Both the position numbers and the translations under genes were made by a program. This document shows, piece by piece, positions 24,994 to 36,081 of a stretch of 64,000 bases of DNA (positions are counted from its first letter, which is position 1; every line of letters starts with the position of its first letter). The stretch spans positions 4,929,501 to 4,993,500 of the forward strand of contig NZ_CP049744.1 in assembly GCF_000760935.2 (NCBI RefSeq). The letters run 5' to 3'. Source of the DNA: Rhodococcoides fascians A25f (GTDB lineage: Bacteria > Actinomycetota > Actinomycetes > Mycobacteriales > Mycobacteriaceae). The notes below the pieces were generated by a model. The model was not told the origin of the DNA, searched no databases, and saw only the letters and a program-made list of their open reading frames with translations.

Positions 24994-25167
24994 ATGCCTG
25001 CCAAGACCTCCACCGACAACGACATCGCCGACGAAGACATCGTCCCACTCGAGTACGAGACGGCCAGCCAGGCTCAGCGCGTCGTCGCCGCCTACGCGAC
25101 CGATGCCGACGAATGCCGCATGTTGTTGTCGATGCTGGGTATAGACCCCGTAGCGAAGACCGACTGA
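24994..25167 (+). CDS. Small acidic protein upstream of otsA
   Basis: 57 aa, start preceded by GGAG (24983-24986). The product ([20 protein letters not shown] then [19 protein letters not shown]) is acidic and helical. It lies 53 bases before otsA on the same strand, so co-transcription is likely. Its function is not recognised. It was hidden by a longer overlapping frame that merges it with otsA. Confidence 0.7.
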   Translation: MPAKTSTDNDIADEDIVPLEYETASQAQRVVAAYATDADECRMLLSMLGIDPVAKTD

Positions 25168-25220
25168 CAGGTTTTCGCAGGGCTGTTTTCCCCAGAGATC
25201 TACAAGCGGATTGGACAGTT

Positions 25221-26672
25221 GTGGCTGACGCCTCGCAGGGTTCGGATTTTGTCGTCGTAGCCAACAGGTTGCCCGTCGATCTGGAAAAGCTTCCGGACGG
25301 AAGCACGCGATGGAAGCGAAGCCCCGGCGGGTTGGTCACCGCCCTCGAGCCGATCCTGCGCGCCAACAAGGGTGCCTGGGTGGGATGGGTCGGCGTGTCC
25401 GACGTCGACGTCGAGCCGTTCGTCGAGGACGACCTGCAGCTGCGACCGGTCCCGATCAGCGAGAAGGAGTACACCCAGTACTACGAGGGGTTCTCCAACG
25501 CCACCCTGTGGCCGCTCTACCACGACGTCATCGTCAAACCGGAGTACGACCGCGACTGGTGGAACGCCTACGTCGAGGTCAATCGCCGCTTTGCCGAAAA
25601 GACGTCCGAGGCGGCGGCACAGGGCGCGACGGTCTGGATCCAGGACTACCAGCTCCAGCTCGTCCCGAAGATGCTTCGTATGCTGCGCCCCGATCTGACC
25701 ATCGGGTTCTTCCTGCACATCCCGTTTCCGCCGATCGAGCTGTTCATGCAGATGCCGTGGCGCACCGAGATCGTCGAAGGACTCCTCGGTGCCGACCTCA
25801 TCGGGTTCCATCTGTCCGGCGGCGCACAGAACTTCCTCTACCTTGCCCGACGCCTCGCCGGGGGAACCACGTCCCGCGGAACCGTCGGAGTGCGGTCCAA
25901 GCTCGGCGTCGTGCAGGTCGGCTTCCGGACCGTGCGTGTCGGGGCCTTCCCCATCTCCATCGACTCGGGCGACCTCGACACCAAGTCTCGCTCCAAGGCC
26001 GTCCGTGATCGTGCGAAGCAACTCCGCAAGGACCTGGGAAACCCGAAGCGCATCATGCTCGGCGTCGATCGACTCGATTACACCAAGGGAATCGACGTCC
26101 GGCTCAACGCTTTCCGCGAGTTGCTCGAAGAGGGCCGCGTCGACCCCGCCGAGAACGTCATCGTGCAGTTGGCCACGCCCAGCCGGGAACGCGTCGAAAG
26201 TTACGTAGCGATGCGCGGCGAGATCGAGCAGCAGGTGGGCCGGATCAACGGCGAATACGGCCAGGTGGGGCATCCGGTGGTGCACTACCTGCACCGACCG
26301 ATCCCCCGCGACGACCTGCTGGCCTACTTCGTCGCCGCCGACGTCATGCTGGTCACCCCGTTGCGCGACGGCATGAATCTCGTTGCCAAGGAGTATGTGG
26401 CCTGCCGCAGCGATCTCGGTGGCGCGTTGGTGCTCAGCGAATTCACCGGTGCGGCAGCCGAACTGCGCCAGGCGTACCTGTGCAATCCACACGACCTGGA
26501 CAGCGTGAAGGACGCCATCATCGGCGCGCTCGAGCAGGAACCCGAGGCAGGAAAGCGACACATGCGCGCCATGCGCAGGCAGGTTCTCGCCCACGACGTC
26601 GACCGCTGGGCCCGCTCCTTCCTGACCGCACTCGCCCAACCTGCGGAAGGCTCGAACCCCACGCAGCGATAA
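25221..26672 (+). CDS. otsA: Trehalose-6-phosphate synthase
   Basis: 483 aa from GTG 25221, which gives the family start [22 protein letters not shown]20 family features are present: [51 protein letters not shown] and [11 protein letters not shown]. The enzyme joins UDP- or ADP-glucose to glucose-6-phosphate to form trehalose-6-phosphate in the cytoplasm. Trehalose is an osmoprotectant and the acceptor of mycolic acids in this order. No phosphatase gene (otsB) is adjacent. Followed by a terminator. Confidence 0.96.
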   Translation: MADASQGSDFVVVANRLPVDLEKLPDGSTRWKRSPGGLVTALEPILRANKGAWVGWVGVSDVDVEPFVEDDLQLRPVPISEKEYTQYYEGFSNATLWPLYHDVIVKPEYDRDWWNAYVEVNRRFAEKTSEAAAQGATVWIQDYQLQLVPKMLRMLRPDLTIGFFLHIPFPPIELFMQMPWRTEIVEGLLGADLIGFHLSGGAQNFLYLARRLAGGTTSRGTVGVRSKLGVVQVGFRTVRVGAFPISIDSGDLDTKSRSKAVRDRAKQLRKDLGNPKRIMLGVDRLDYTKGIDVRLNAFRELLEEGRVDPAENVIVQLATPSRERVESYVAMRGEIEQQVGRINGEYGQVGHPVVHYLHRPIPRDDLLAYFVAADVMLVTPLRDGMNLVAKEYVACRSDLGGALVLSEFTGAAAELRQAYLCNPHDLDSVKDAIIGALEQEPEAGKRHMRAMRRQVLAHDVDRWARSFLTALAQPAEGSNPTQR

Positions 26673-26687
26673 ATCGCTTTCCTTCCG

Positions 26688-26728
26688 ACCGTCGACGGCT
26701 GTAACTTTGCCGTCGACGGTTTCTTTTC
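26688..26728 (+). terminator. Rho-independent terminator after otsA
   Basis: A perfect 12-bp stem (ACCGTCGACGGC, 26688-26699, with 26709-26720), a 9-base loop, and a T-rich tract TTCTTTTC. One of the few classical terminators with a T-run in the window. Confidence 0.9.
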
Positions 26729-26829
26729 ATGTATCGAGTTCATGCGTTTTCACGTGAGGAGGTGGGCATCGTGGCCACCTGGACGACAGCACCCCCGAAC
26801 CCTCGTTCCTCCTCCCCGAAGGATCTCGC

Positions 26830-27846
26830 ATGTCTCCACTCGACCATTACGGTCTCGATCAGCACTGGCTGACCGAACTCGAAAACCATTCTAGGAACAC
26901 AATTCTCGCCCGCGTCGTACGCGTCGACCGCGGTGAGTTCGACGCCGTCACCGACAGCGGCATCGTCCGAGGCACCGGCAGCAGTACCTGCACCGGGGAT
27001 TGGGTGACACTGGCCGAGAACTCGTTCCGGCTGATCGCCATCCTCCCCCGCCGGACGGCCATCGAACGCGCCTCCGCCGGATCCACCTCCGAGACACAGG
27101 TTCTCGGAGCCAACGTCGATACCGTCGTGGTCACCGTCGCGTCGGACACGGCCCTCGACCTCGGTCGCGTCGAGCGCTACATCACCCTCGCCTGGGGCAG
27201 CGGCGGCGTCCCCGTTCTCGCGATCACCAAGAACGACAGCGGCAGTATCGACGAGGAACGAATACTGGCAGCCGCACCGGGTGTCACCGTGTGCAGCACG
27301 AGCGCTGTGTCGAACGGCGGAATCGACTCACTGACAGAACATCTGCGAGGCACGGTTGCACTGATCGGGCCGTCGGGATCCGGAAAGTCGACGCTCGGAA
27401 ACGCTCTTCTGGGCGGCTCGACTTTCGCCACCGGTGCCACCCGCAGCGCCGACAGCAAGGGCAGGCACACAACGGTGCATCGGGAGTTGGTGCCGATTCC
27501 GTCGTCCGGCCTCGTTCTGCTGGATACCCCGGGCCTGCGGTCGGTGGGGATCCAGGGATCGGAAGACGCTGTGGCGAGCGCCTTTTCCGACATCGAAGAG
27601 CTGGCCGCACTGTGCCGGTTCGGTGACTGTGCACACGAACACGAGCCCGGATGCGCAGTGCTTGCCGCCGTCGACGCGGGCGAGCTCACCGAACGCAGAC
27701 TCGGCAACTACCGAAAGCTGCTGCGGGAGAACGCCTGGGCCACCTCGAGGCACGACGTTCGAACTCGCAGCGAGAAGTTGCGCGAGTACAAGCAGATCTC
27801 GAAGTCACTACGTCGGAAATACGCAGCCGACGGTAGAGGGAGGTAG
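26830..27846 (+). CDS. rsgA: RsgA-like circularly permuted GTPase
   Basis: 338 aa. An OB-fold domain (residues 25-95) is followed by the permuted GTPase order: ITKND (G4), then GPSGSGKST (G1) and LLDTPGLRS (G3). The C-terminal zinc knuckle is CRFGDCAHEHEPGCAV. RsgA matures the 30S ribosomal subunit and hydrolyses GTP on it. Some actinobacterial members carry sequence differences, so the precise substrate remains an inference. It ends one base before the converging 27848 gene. Confidence 0.88.
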   Translation: MSPLDHYGLDQHWLTELENHSRNTILARVVRVDRGEFDAVTDSGIVRGTGSSTCTGDWVTLAENSFRLIAILPRRTAIERASAGSTSETQVLGANVDTVVVTVASDTALDLGRVERYITLAWGSGGVPVLAITKNDSGSIDEERILAAAPGVTVCSTSAVSNGGIDSLTEHLRGTVALIGPSGSGKSTLGNALLGGSTFATGATRSADSKGRHTTVHRELVPIPSSGLVLLDTPGLRSVGIQGSEDAVASAFSDIEELAALCRFGDCAHEHEPGCAVLAAVDAGELTERRLGNYRKLLRENAWATSRHDVRTRSEKLREYKQISKSLRRKYAADGRGR

Positions 27847-27847
27847 G

Positions 27848-28078
27848 TCAGCCCTCGTCGAACAGTGAGGGACTGTCGGTCTCCGCCTCGGCCTGCCGAG
27901 CCGAACCTTCACTGCTCGACGCCTTGCGTACCACCTCGACCGTGGTGGTGCGCACCGACAACCGATGCCCGTCGTGGTGTTCGAGCAACGCCAAACCCTG
28001 ACGAATCTCGAGCACCTTCCACGGGCCGGCGTGCCCGGACGCCTGAACCAGGTCGCCTGGTGCGATCTCGGAAGCCAC
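27848..28078 (-). CDS. Hypothetical protein, 76 aa
   Basis: Start at GTG 28078, which follows GGAG and gives MASEIAPGDLVQASGHAGPW; the ATG at 28129 is unsupported. The first 45 residues resemble a small beta-barrel (VLEIRQGLALLEHHDGHRLS), like hydrophilic YmoA/KOW-type modules, and the tail is acidic. Not assigned. It converges with rsgA. Confidence 0.6.
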   Translation of the reverse strand: MASEIAPGDLVQASGHAGPWKVLEIRQGLALLEHHDGHRLSVRTTTVEVVRKASSSEGSARQAEAETDSPSLFDEG

Positions 28079-28145
28079 TGTTGTTCTCCATTCGGCGAGC
28101 GATCGGGTTCGAGCAAGTCTGTGACACACACCCTATCGGGCACGC

Positions 28146-28232
28146 ACATGAGCACACTCACTTGCTCGGTGAACAAATTAGGAGTACTCATGTAATAGTT
28201 ATAGATATACAAGCATTATCGCGGAGGTGAAC
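28146..28232 (+). promoter_or_regulatory. Promoter and candidate MarR operators of the MFS-marR operon
   Basis: The 8-base palindrome GAGTACTC (28182-28189) is nested in a longer inverted pair, ACATGAG (28146-28152) and CTCATGT (28187-28193). The region is AT-rich compared with its surroundings, and AGGAG is part of GGAGGT at 28223-28228. This is a suitable place for self-repression by the MarR product. Confidence 0.4.
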
Positions 28233-29648
28233 GTGGCCGAGTTGACTCGACGACACCGGTATCTCGTGCTCGGCATCTGCTGCCTGAGCCTGTTTCTCGT
28301 CAGTACAGACAACACGATCGTCAACGTTGCACTGCCGTCGATGCGCGCCGATCTGAACGCATCGGTATCGGGCCTCCAGTGGATCATCGACGCATACACG
28401 CTGGTCGTGGCCTCACTGCTGATGCTCGGCGGCTCGATGGCCGACAAGTTCGGACGCAAACGTTTCTTCCTGATCGGCACCGGAACGTTCGTACTCGGCT
28501 CCCTGCTGTGCAGCGTCGCACCGTCGCTCGGCTGGCTCGTCGCCTTCCGCATGCTGCAGGCCGTCGGCGGCTCGATGATGAATCCCGTCGCGATGTCGAT
28601 CATCACCAATACCTTCACCGACCCGAAAGAGCGTGCCGGGGCCATCGGAATGTGGGGCGCTGTCGTCGGGATCTCGATGTCGGCGGGCCCCGCGCTCGGC
28701 GGCATCCTCGTCACCGGAGCCGGCTGGCAATCGATTTTCTGGATCAACGTCCCGGTCGGCATCTTCGCACTGGCGATGACGGTGAAGTTCGTCCCCGAAT
28801 CCAAAGCCGAGCACGCGAGAAAGTTCGACCCGGCCGGTCAATTCCTCATCTTCGCGTTTCTCGCCTCGCTGGTGTTCACCATCATCGAAGGGCCGGCGAA
28901 GGGCTGGGGATCGCCGCTGATCGTGCTCACCGGTGCCATTGCCGTGGGTTCCCTCGTCGGCCTGCTGGTGGTCGAGTCGCGCATCGAGGAACCGCTGATC
29001 CAACTGAGGTTCTTCCGCAGCGCACCGTTCAGCGGAGCGACAGTGATCGCCGTGTGCGCGTTCGCTTCCCTGGGCGGATTTCTGTTCCTCAACACCCTGT
29101 ACCTGCAGGACGTGCGCGGCTACTCCCCGCTGCATGCCGGTCTCTACACTCTGCCGATGGCCCTGATGACGCTGATCTTCGCGCCGATCTCCGGCCGCAT
29201 CGTCGGCACCCTGGGGGCGCGCATTCCGCTGCTCGTTGCCGGAATCGGATTCGTGGCATCGGCGCTGATGCTCACCCGACTGACTCCGACGACGTCGTTC
29301 GCGTGGCTGGCGGTCGCATACGTGATCTTCGGAATGTCCTTCGGCATGGTCAATGCTCCGATCACCAACACCGCGGTGTCCGGAATGCCGCGCAGCCAGG
29401 CCGGAGTGGCATCCGCCATCGCGTCGACCAGCAGGCAGGTGGGTCAGTCGCTCGGCGTGGCCGTCGTCGGCTCCATCGTCACCGCGAGCATCGTCGGTGA
29501 GATCTCCGACGGTTTCACCGCCGCCGCCGTGCCCGCGTGGTTCGTCATCGCAGGCGCAGGCGTGGTCGTCACCGCGCTCGCCTTGGTCACCACCGGCCGG
29601 TGGGCCCGCTCGACCGCCGAGAACATCGGCCGTCCGGTACTCGTATGA
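28233..29648 (+). CDS. MFS drug exporter, DHA2 (EmrB/QacA) family
   Basis: 471 aa, about 14 membrane helices. DHA2 signatures are visible: FLVSTDNTIVNVALPSMRAD (motif D1), GSMADKFGRKRFFLIG (motif A) and FRMLQAVGGSMMNPVAMSII (motif B), then FWINVPVGI. It exports toxic compounds with the proton gradient. GTG 28233 is preferred because GGAGGT lies at good spacing; GTG 28227 overlaps it. It is coupled to the MarR gene through an ATGA overlap, so the pump and its repressor are made together. Confidence 0.92.
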   Translation: MAELTRRHRYLVLGICCLSLFLVSTDNTIVNVALPSMRADLNASVSGLQWIIDAYTLVVASLLMLGGSMADKFGRKRFFLIGTGTFVLGSLLCSVAPSLGWLVAFRMLQAVGGSMMNPVAMSIITNTFTDPKERAGAIGMWGAVVGISMSAGPALGGILVTGAGWQSIFWINVPVGIFALAMTVKFVPESKAEHARKFDPAGQFLIFAFLASLVFTIIEGPAKGWGSPLIVLTGAIAVGSLVGLLVVESRIEEPLIQLRFFRSAPFSGATVIAVCAFASLGGFLFLNTLYLQDVRGYSPLHAGLYTLPMALMTLIFAPISGRIVGTLGARIPLLVAGIGFVASALMLTRLTPTTSFAWLAVAYVIFGMSFGMVNAPITNTAVSGMPRSQAGVASAIASTSRQVGQSLGVAVVGSIVTASIVGEISDGFTAAAVPAWFVIAGAGVVVTALALVTTGRWARSTAENIGRPVLV

Positions 29649-30046
29649 CCGCCGACGCAGCGCATGTCTGGCGCGAGATGCGCTCACTGATGCTAGAGAA
29701 ACACGACACCCGACGGGCCGTCGCCGACGCCACCGGCATGAGCTTTCTGCGGGCCAAATTGCTCACCAAATTGCTCGCAGGTGATCGGACGGTGACCGAG
29801 CTGGCCGAGATTCTTGCGTCCGATGCGCCGTACGTCTCCCTCAACGTTCGCGAGCTCGAGAAGCGCGAATTGGTGGTGCGCACCGAAGATCCCGACGATC
29901 GCCGACGCCGCATCATCGGGCTCACCGATGCCGGCCGTCGCCTTGCCGAGAAAGCCAGAACAATCGCCGACGCCCCGCCGCCGGAATTCACGACGGTATC
30001 CGCTGCGGATCTGGCACATCTACGACGGATTCTGCAGCTGCCCTGA
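29645..30046 (+). CDS. MarR-family repressor
   Basis: 133 aa. The winged-helix region is AKLLTKLLAGDRTVTELAEI then SDAPYVSLNVRELEKRELVV, with the wing RTEDPDDRRRRIIGLTDAGR. The ATG lies in the stop of the MFS gene. It probably represses the operon and is released by a substrate of the pump. Ligand unknown. Confidence 0.92.
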   Translation: MTADAAHVWREMRSLMLEKHDTRRAVADATGMSFLRAKLLTKLLAGDRTVTELAEILASDAPYVSLNVRELEKRELVVRTEDPDDRRRRIIGLTDAGRRLAEKARTIADAPPPEFTTVSAADLAHLRRILQLP

Positions 30047-30063
30047 TCTCGTGGGACAGCGCT

Positions 30064-30810
30064 TCAGCGGCGGATGGTCTCGGGCGGGGTTCCGCTCTCG
30101 ACCAGGGCGCGCACGGTCGCCGCTTCCATTCCCGGGGATCCGCACAACAGAATTTGGCTGTCCAGGAATGGCCCCTGGGTGGCGACGACGTCGGCCATAC
30201 TGCCTTCCCAACAGTGCTCGGGCTCGAAGAACGCGGTGGTGGAACCGATTTCGTCACGGATGCGGTCGTTCCATCGATCCGGAGCCCACGGCTCGTTCAG
30301 TTGATCGACGACGGGAACGACGGTCAACCACCGCAATTGCGACGCCATCAACCACAGCATGTCCCCGGCATACAGGTCGCGAGGCGATTTTCCGCCGACG
30401 AACAGCGTGACGTTGGGTGGCTGCTCCCAGCGCGTGAGATCGAGCAGAATTGCCCGCAACGGAGCGAGGCCGGTGCCGCCCGCGATCATCACGACGTCGC
30501 GACCCGAGTCGTCGACGTGCAGACCGCCTTTCGGATCGCTGATCTGCCACACATCCCCTGGCCGCGTCTCGTTGACGATCGACCCGCTCACCCATCCAGC
30601 GGGAACGGCCCGGACGTGAAATTCCAGTTTGCCGTCGAGCGAGGGCGGCAGCGCGGGTGAGTATCGCCGCGTCAGAGCTGAGTTCTGGGGAACTGTCACC
30701 GACACCGACTGGCCTGCCGTGAACGGAACCACGTCGCCCTCGAGTCTGATGACCGCGAGGTCGTTCCGAAGGCGGTGATACTGAACGACCGTCGAACTCC
30801 ACGCCTGCAT
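30064..30810 (-). CDS. FAD/NAD(P)H oxidoreductase, ferredoxin-reductase fold
   Basis: 248 aa from ATG 30810 (MQAWSSTVVQYHRLRNDLAV); an upstream in-frame ATG at 30867 is less likely. The flavin site reads LTRRYSPALPP and the nucleotide site GGTGLAPLRAIL, with CGSPGME near the C-terminus. This is the reductase half seen in flavohaemoglobins and oxygenase reductases. It has no iron-sulphur or globin domain, so it needs an unknown partner. Its promoter must lie at the edge of the repeat array on its upstream side. Confidence 0.87.
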   Translation of the reverse strand: MQAWSSTVVQYHRLRNDLAVIRLEGDVVPFTAGQSVSVTVPQNSALTRRYSPALPPSLDGKLEFHVRAVPAGWVSGSIVNETRPGDVWQISDPKGGLHVDDSGRDVVMIAGGTGLAPLRAILLDLTRWEQPPNVTLFVGGKSPRDLYAGDMLWLMASQLRWLTVVPVVDQLNEPWAPDRWNDRIRDEIGSTTAFFEPEHCWEGSMADVVATQGPFLDSQILLCGSPGMEAATVRALVESGTPPETIRR

Positions 30811-30852
30811 GCCGACCAGGATAGGGGTCGGGGGCGGGTGTCTCGCAACGCG

Positions 30853-31655
30853 CGTGAGGTTCGGCACCGCTGCCCCGCTCGACGTCGCAAACGCGCGCGC
30901 GTTTGCTGAACGCGCGCGAAATAGTGATCAAATCAGAGACGACAATGCGCGCACCTGACGAATGCGCGCGCGTTTGTGGGGATGTTCGCCCGGAACCCGC
31001 CGCTCTTCTCTCGCGGCTCGACTCAACCCCGGTGGGCCAGACCTGCCCGAGTTTCGCCACCGCCGCCCCGCTCGACCTCGCAAACGCGCGCGCGTTTGCT
31101 GAACGCGCGCGGAATAGTGAGCGAATCAGGCACGAATCTGCGCGCACCTGACGAATGCGCGCGCGTTTGCGAGGATATGCGAGGCAGAGACCCGCGAAGC
31201 GGCTCCGGTGGACTGGCTCGACTCAACCCCGGTGGGCCAGACCGGCGCGAGGTTCGCCACCGCCGCGCGGCTCGCAAACGCAAACGCGCGCGCGTTTGCT
31301 GAACGCGCGCGAAATAGCGAGCAAATCAGAGACGACAATGCGCGCACCTGACGAATGCGCGCGCGTTTGTGGGGATGCGCGCCCGGCACCCGCCGCCCTT
31401 CTCTCGCGGCTCGCTTCAACCCCGGTGGGCCAGACCGGCGCGAGGTTCGCCACCGCCGCGCGGCTCGCCGGCGCAAACGCGCGCGCGTTTGCTGGATGCG
31501 CGCGGAATAGTGACCGAACCGCTGACGAATCTGCGCGCACCTGACGAATGCGCGCGCGTTTGCTGGATGCGCGCGGAATAGTGACCGAACCGCTGACGAA
31601 TCTGCGCGCACCTGACGAATGCGCGCGCGTTTGCGAGGATCTGAGCCCGCAAAGA
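30853..31655. repeat. Intergenic mosaic repeat array with (CG)n palindromes
   Basis: Alternating modules. Module X (about 90 bp) starts at 30887, 31080, 31280 and 31473. Each start is the 20-bp perfect palindrome GCAAACGCGCGCGCGTTTGC. Each X ends with a related half-palindrome (GAATGCGCGCGCGTTTG). Module Y (about 103-110 bp, containing CAACCCCGGTGGGCCAGAC) lies between X copies. A partial Y opens the array, and a fifth X follows the fourth directly. Pairs differ by only a few substitutions. No protein is supported: frames run through the array but differ between copies. The alternating CG tracts could adopt Z-DNA or cruciform structure. Confidence 0.92.
31479..31634. repeat. 71-bp perfect tandem duplication inside the array
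   Basis: Bases 31479-31563 are identical to 31550-31634 at a shift of 71 bases. The last two X modules are thus fused without a Y module and share a palindrome. This is the most recent event visible in the array. Confidence 0.9.
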
Positions 31656-31665
31656 GGCGGCGAAC

Positions 31666-32082
31666 CTAGCGCTGGTGCTTCGGCTTCCAGACCACCAGGG
31701 CGTTGCGTTGAATCGGCACCAGGTCGCGGCGATAACTTGCGTGCACGGCTGCCAACTCCTGAGCCAGTTCGCTGATTCGCGACTGCAGAGCCTCGACCTG
31801 ATTGGTGAGCTCGATGATGCGCTTGATGCCGGCGAGGTTGACGCCCTCGTCCTGCGAGAGTCGCTGCACTTCACGGAGCAGTGCGACGTCACGCGGGGAG
31901 TAGCGTCGCCCGCCGCCGGTGGTGCGATGCGGGGTGACCAGTCCGAGCCTGTCGTAGGTGCGCAGCGTCTGCGCGTGCATACCGGCCAGCTGTGCCGCGA
32001 TGGAGATCACGAAAATCTGCGCGTCGGGATCAGCCTGTGCTCCACCGTTTTTCGGGGAACCGCCCTCGGGAGGGACCGACAT
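31666..32082 (-). CDS. hspR: HspR, MerR-family heat-shock repressor
   Basis: 138 aa. The MerR helix-turn-helix is IAAQLAGMHAQTLRTYDRLG with the wing RTTGGGRRYSPRDVALLREV. A C-terminal coiled coil (NQVEALQSRISELAQELAAV) follows. Its ATG overlaps the dnaJ stop by one base (TGATG), so it is the last gene of the operon. HspR binds HAIR inverted repeats in front of dnaK with DnaK as co-repressor. A 21-residue acidic N-terminus precedes the HTH. Confidence 0.96.
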   Translation of the reverse strand: MSVPPEGGSPKNGGAQADPDAQIFVISIAAQLAGMHAQTLRTYDRLGLVTPHRTTGGGRRYSPRDVALLREVQRLSQDEGVNLAGIKRIIELTNQVEALQSRISELAQELAAVHASYRRDLVPIQRNALVVWKPKHQR

Positions 32083-33257
32083 CACACACCTGCCCACCCG
32101 GCCCGCGGGTCGAATCCGCTGGCCTTCTCGGCTTCCAGATAGTTCTTCAGAGCGTCGGTAGCAGCATCGTCCAGTTTCTGCGGGACGGCAACTTTGACGG
32201 TCACCATCAGGTCGCCGGTACCGGACTTCTTCGGGATACCGCGTCCACGCACCCGCAGCACTCGGCCGTCGACGGTTCCCGGTGGCACCTTCACTCCGAC
32301 GCGCCCCTCGAGGGTGGGCACCGACAGCGTGGTGCCGAGCACCAGTTCGCCGTAGCTCACCGGCACGGTCACCGTCAGATCGTCGTTGTTGCGGCCGAAC
32401 ACCTTGTCGGGCTTGACCCGTACGGTCACGAACAGGTCGCCCGACGGCGCTCCGCGCAGACCCGCTTCGCCCTGACCGGCGAGCCGGACCTTCTGTCCGT
32501 CACTGATGCCGGCCGGTACCCGCACGGTGATGGTGCGGGTGCGGTTCTGCACTCCGGTTCCACGGCAATCGACGCACGGGTCGTCGATGATGGACCCGCT
32601 GCCGCGGCAGTCGTCGCACGGCTCACTGAAGCCGAACGCGCCTTGATTTCTGTTGACGACGCCTTGGCCGTTGCATTTGGGGCACACGCGCGGGCTGGTT
32701 CCGGGCTTCGCGCCGCTGCCGTGGCAGGTGGTGCACGAGGACGGGCTGGTCAACTTCAAGGGGACCGTAACGCCCTGTGCCGCTTCACGGAACTGCAGCG
32801 AGGTCTCGGTCTCGACGTCGCTTCCGCGTCGGGGCCGGTTGCTCTGCGGGCGCTGTTGCGCGCCACCGCGATTGAACAGGCCACCGAAGAGGTCGCCGAT
32901 TCCGCCGTCGCCGCCACCCTGACCGAAGATGTCGCCGACGTCGAAGGTCTGGCCGCCACCGCCGAATCCGCCTGCGCCGGGCGAGAATCCACCGCCGCCG
33001 CGGCTACCGAACCCGCCCGAGGCGAACAGCCGTCGTGCTTCGTCGTATTCTTTGCGCTTGGCCGGGTCGGCGAGCACGGCGTGCGCCTCGCTGACCGCCT
33101 TGAACTTGTTCTCGGCCGAGGCGTTGCCGGGATTGGCATCGGGATGGTTGTCCCGGGCCAACTTTCGGTACGCCTTCTTGATTTCTTCTGCAGTCGCGCT
33201 GGAGGAAACGCCCAGCTCCTTGTAGAAGTCCTTCTCGATCCACTCCCGCTGGCTCAC
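32082..33257 (-). CDS. dnaJ: DnaJ co-chaperone (DnaJ1 type)
   Basis: 391 aa. The J-domain (residues 8-75) has the HPD tripeptide in [10 protein letters not shown] Gly/Phe-rich segment follows, then four zinc motifs CxxCxGxG ([32 protein letters not shown]), and two substrate-binding domains. It stimulates DnaK ATPase and brings it unfolded clients. Third gene of dnaK-grpE-dnaJ-hspR. Confidence 0.98.
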   Translation of the reverse strand: MSQREWIEKDFYKELGVSSSATAEEIKKAYRKLARDNHPDANPGNASAENKFKAVSEAHAVLADPAKRKEYDEARRLFASGGFGSRGGGGFSPGAGGFGGGGQTFDVGDIFGQGGGDGGIGDLFGGLFNRGGAQQRPQSNRPRRGSDVETETSLQFREAAQGVTVPLKLTSPSSCTTCHGSGAKPGTSPRVCPKCNGQGVVNRNQGAFGFSEPCDDCRGSGSIIDDPCVDCRGTGVQNRTRTITVRVPAGISDGQKVRLAGQGEAGLRGAPSGDLFVTVRVKPDKVFGRNNDDLTVTVPVSYGELVLGTTLSVPTLEGRVGVKVPPGTVDGRVLRVRGRGIPKKSGTGDLMVTVKVAVPQKLDDAATDALKNYLEAEKASGFDPRAGWAGV

Positions 33258-33288
33258 CGGGCGTTTCCTCCTCTCGCGCTACTTCTGT

Positions 33289-33932
33289 TTACTGCTCGTC
33301 GGACGCAGGTGCATCCGATTCTTGTGTTGCCGTGTCCTGACCAGCGCTGTCCACCACTCCGACCATCGCGGTCCGCAGAACGCGTTCGCCGAGCTTGTAG
33401 CCCGGACGCATCAACGTCCCGACGACGGGACTGCTGCCGTCGCCCTCGTGGGAGACGGCCTCGTGAATGGCCGGGTCGAAGGCGTCGCCCTCGGCTCCGA
33501 AGGTGGTCAGGCCGATGTTCGAGAACACCCCTGCCAACTTGTCTGCCACTGCCTTGAGCGGTCCGGTTTCGAGATCACCGTGCTGGCGAGCTCGCTCGAG
33601 GTCGTCGAGAACCGGGAGAAGCTGCGAGACGACGGACGCCTTCGCGTTCTCCGCTCCGGTCTGCTTCTCTCGGTCGGTGCGACGCCGGTAGTTGGCGTAC
33701 TCCGCCGACACGCGCTGCAGATCTGCGGTGAGTTCGGCGACCTGCGTGTCACGCGGGTCTTCGACTACGTCTCCGTCGAAGGTCCCTTCGTCCACCGAGT
33801 CGGGCTGGGGCGCAGCCCCGGTGCCCACGAGGGGCTCCGGAACTGCGTCACCTTCCCGTACTTCACCGGTCTCGGGATCGATCTTTCGCTTGTCCACGAA
33901 AGTGACCGGTTCTTGCTCGGTGTTCTCCGACG

Positions 33933-33936
<4 letters not shown>
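33289..33936 (-). CDS. grpE: GrpE nucleotide-exchange factor
   Basis: 215 aa. The GrpE pattern is visible in [39 protein letters not shown] and the beta-domain [20 protein letters not shown] ... [14 protein letters not shown]. It releases ADP from DnaK. An acidic 50-residue N-terminal leader is longer than in E. coli but common in actinobacteria. ATG overlaps the dnaK stop (ATGA). Confidence 0.97.
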
Positions 33937-35777
<1,841 letters not shown>

Positions 35778-35814
35778 AATGTTTCCTCCTGTTGTTGCGT
35801 GGATTCAGTCCCTG

Positions 35815-35890
35815 GGTGAGCGAACTCCGCTCAAGTTTGCACAACGCGATCTATCGCGTCAACTTCCAACTTGAGCCTCATCCACTCAAG
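35815..35890 (-). promoter_or_regulatory. dnaK promoter with two HAIR-like HspR operators
   Basis: A near-consensus HAIR site (CTTGAGC-N7-ACTCAAG) lies at 35870-35890 and a degenerate one (GGTGAGC-N7-GCTCAAG) at 35815-35835. Between them, on the minus strand, TTGACG and CAAACT at 17-base spacing make a plausible promoter. HspR would therefore hold both edges of the promoter. Confidence 0.8.
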
Positions 35891-36021
35891 GCTGCTGACC
35901 TGCACAACGGAGGGTGTGGCGAATTTGTTCCCCAAGGGAGCGGCTGCGCCGCATGTGCGCGGAAACTCGACCCCTGCTACGAGGTTCTGCGCACATGGGG
36001 CGAAGCCCCTCCACAGCAGTA

Positions 36022-36053
36022 CGCCGCGACGATCAGCGGGGATCGTCGCGGCG
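36022..36053. terminator. Strong hairpin downstream of the secreted-protein gene
   Basis: CGCCGCGACGATC (36022-36034) pairs perfectly with GATCGTCGCGGCG (36041-36053) around a 6-base loop. It ends the minus-strand 36082 gene. No T-run is present. Confidence 0.7.
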
Positions 36054-36081
36054 CAGCGGGGAGAAAGTAGGGCGGACGGAA

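Noticed and set aside
24804..26672. 622-codon version of OtsA
   Set aside because: The first 139 codons cover the ABC promoter and the small 24994-25167 gene; OtsA homology starts just after GTG 25221.
30254..31611. Overlapping frames through the repeat array on both strands
   Set aside because: The frames are open because the repeats lack stops in several phases. Phase and length change between copies and none has a family or a start signal.
30853..31655. CRISPR array
   Set aside because: The repeated unit is about 200 bases, the spacers are themselves conserved, and no cas genes are near.
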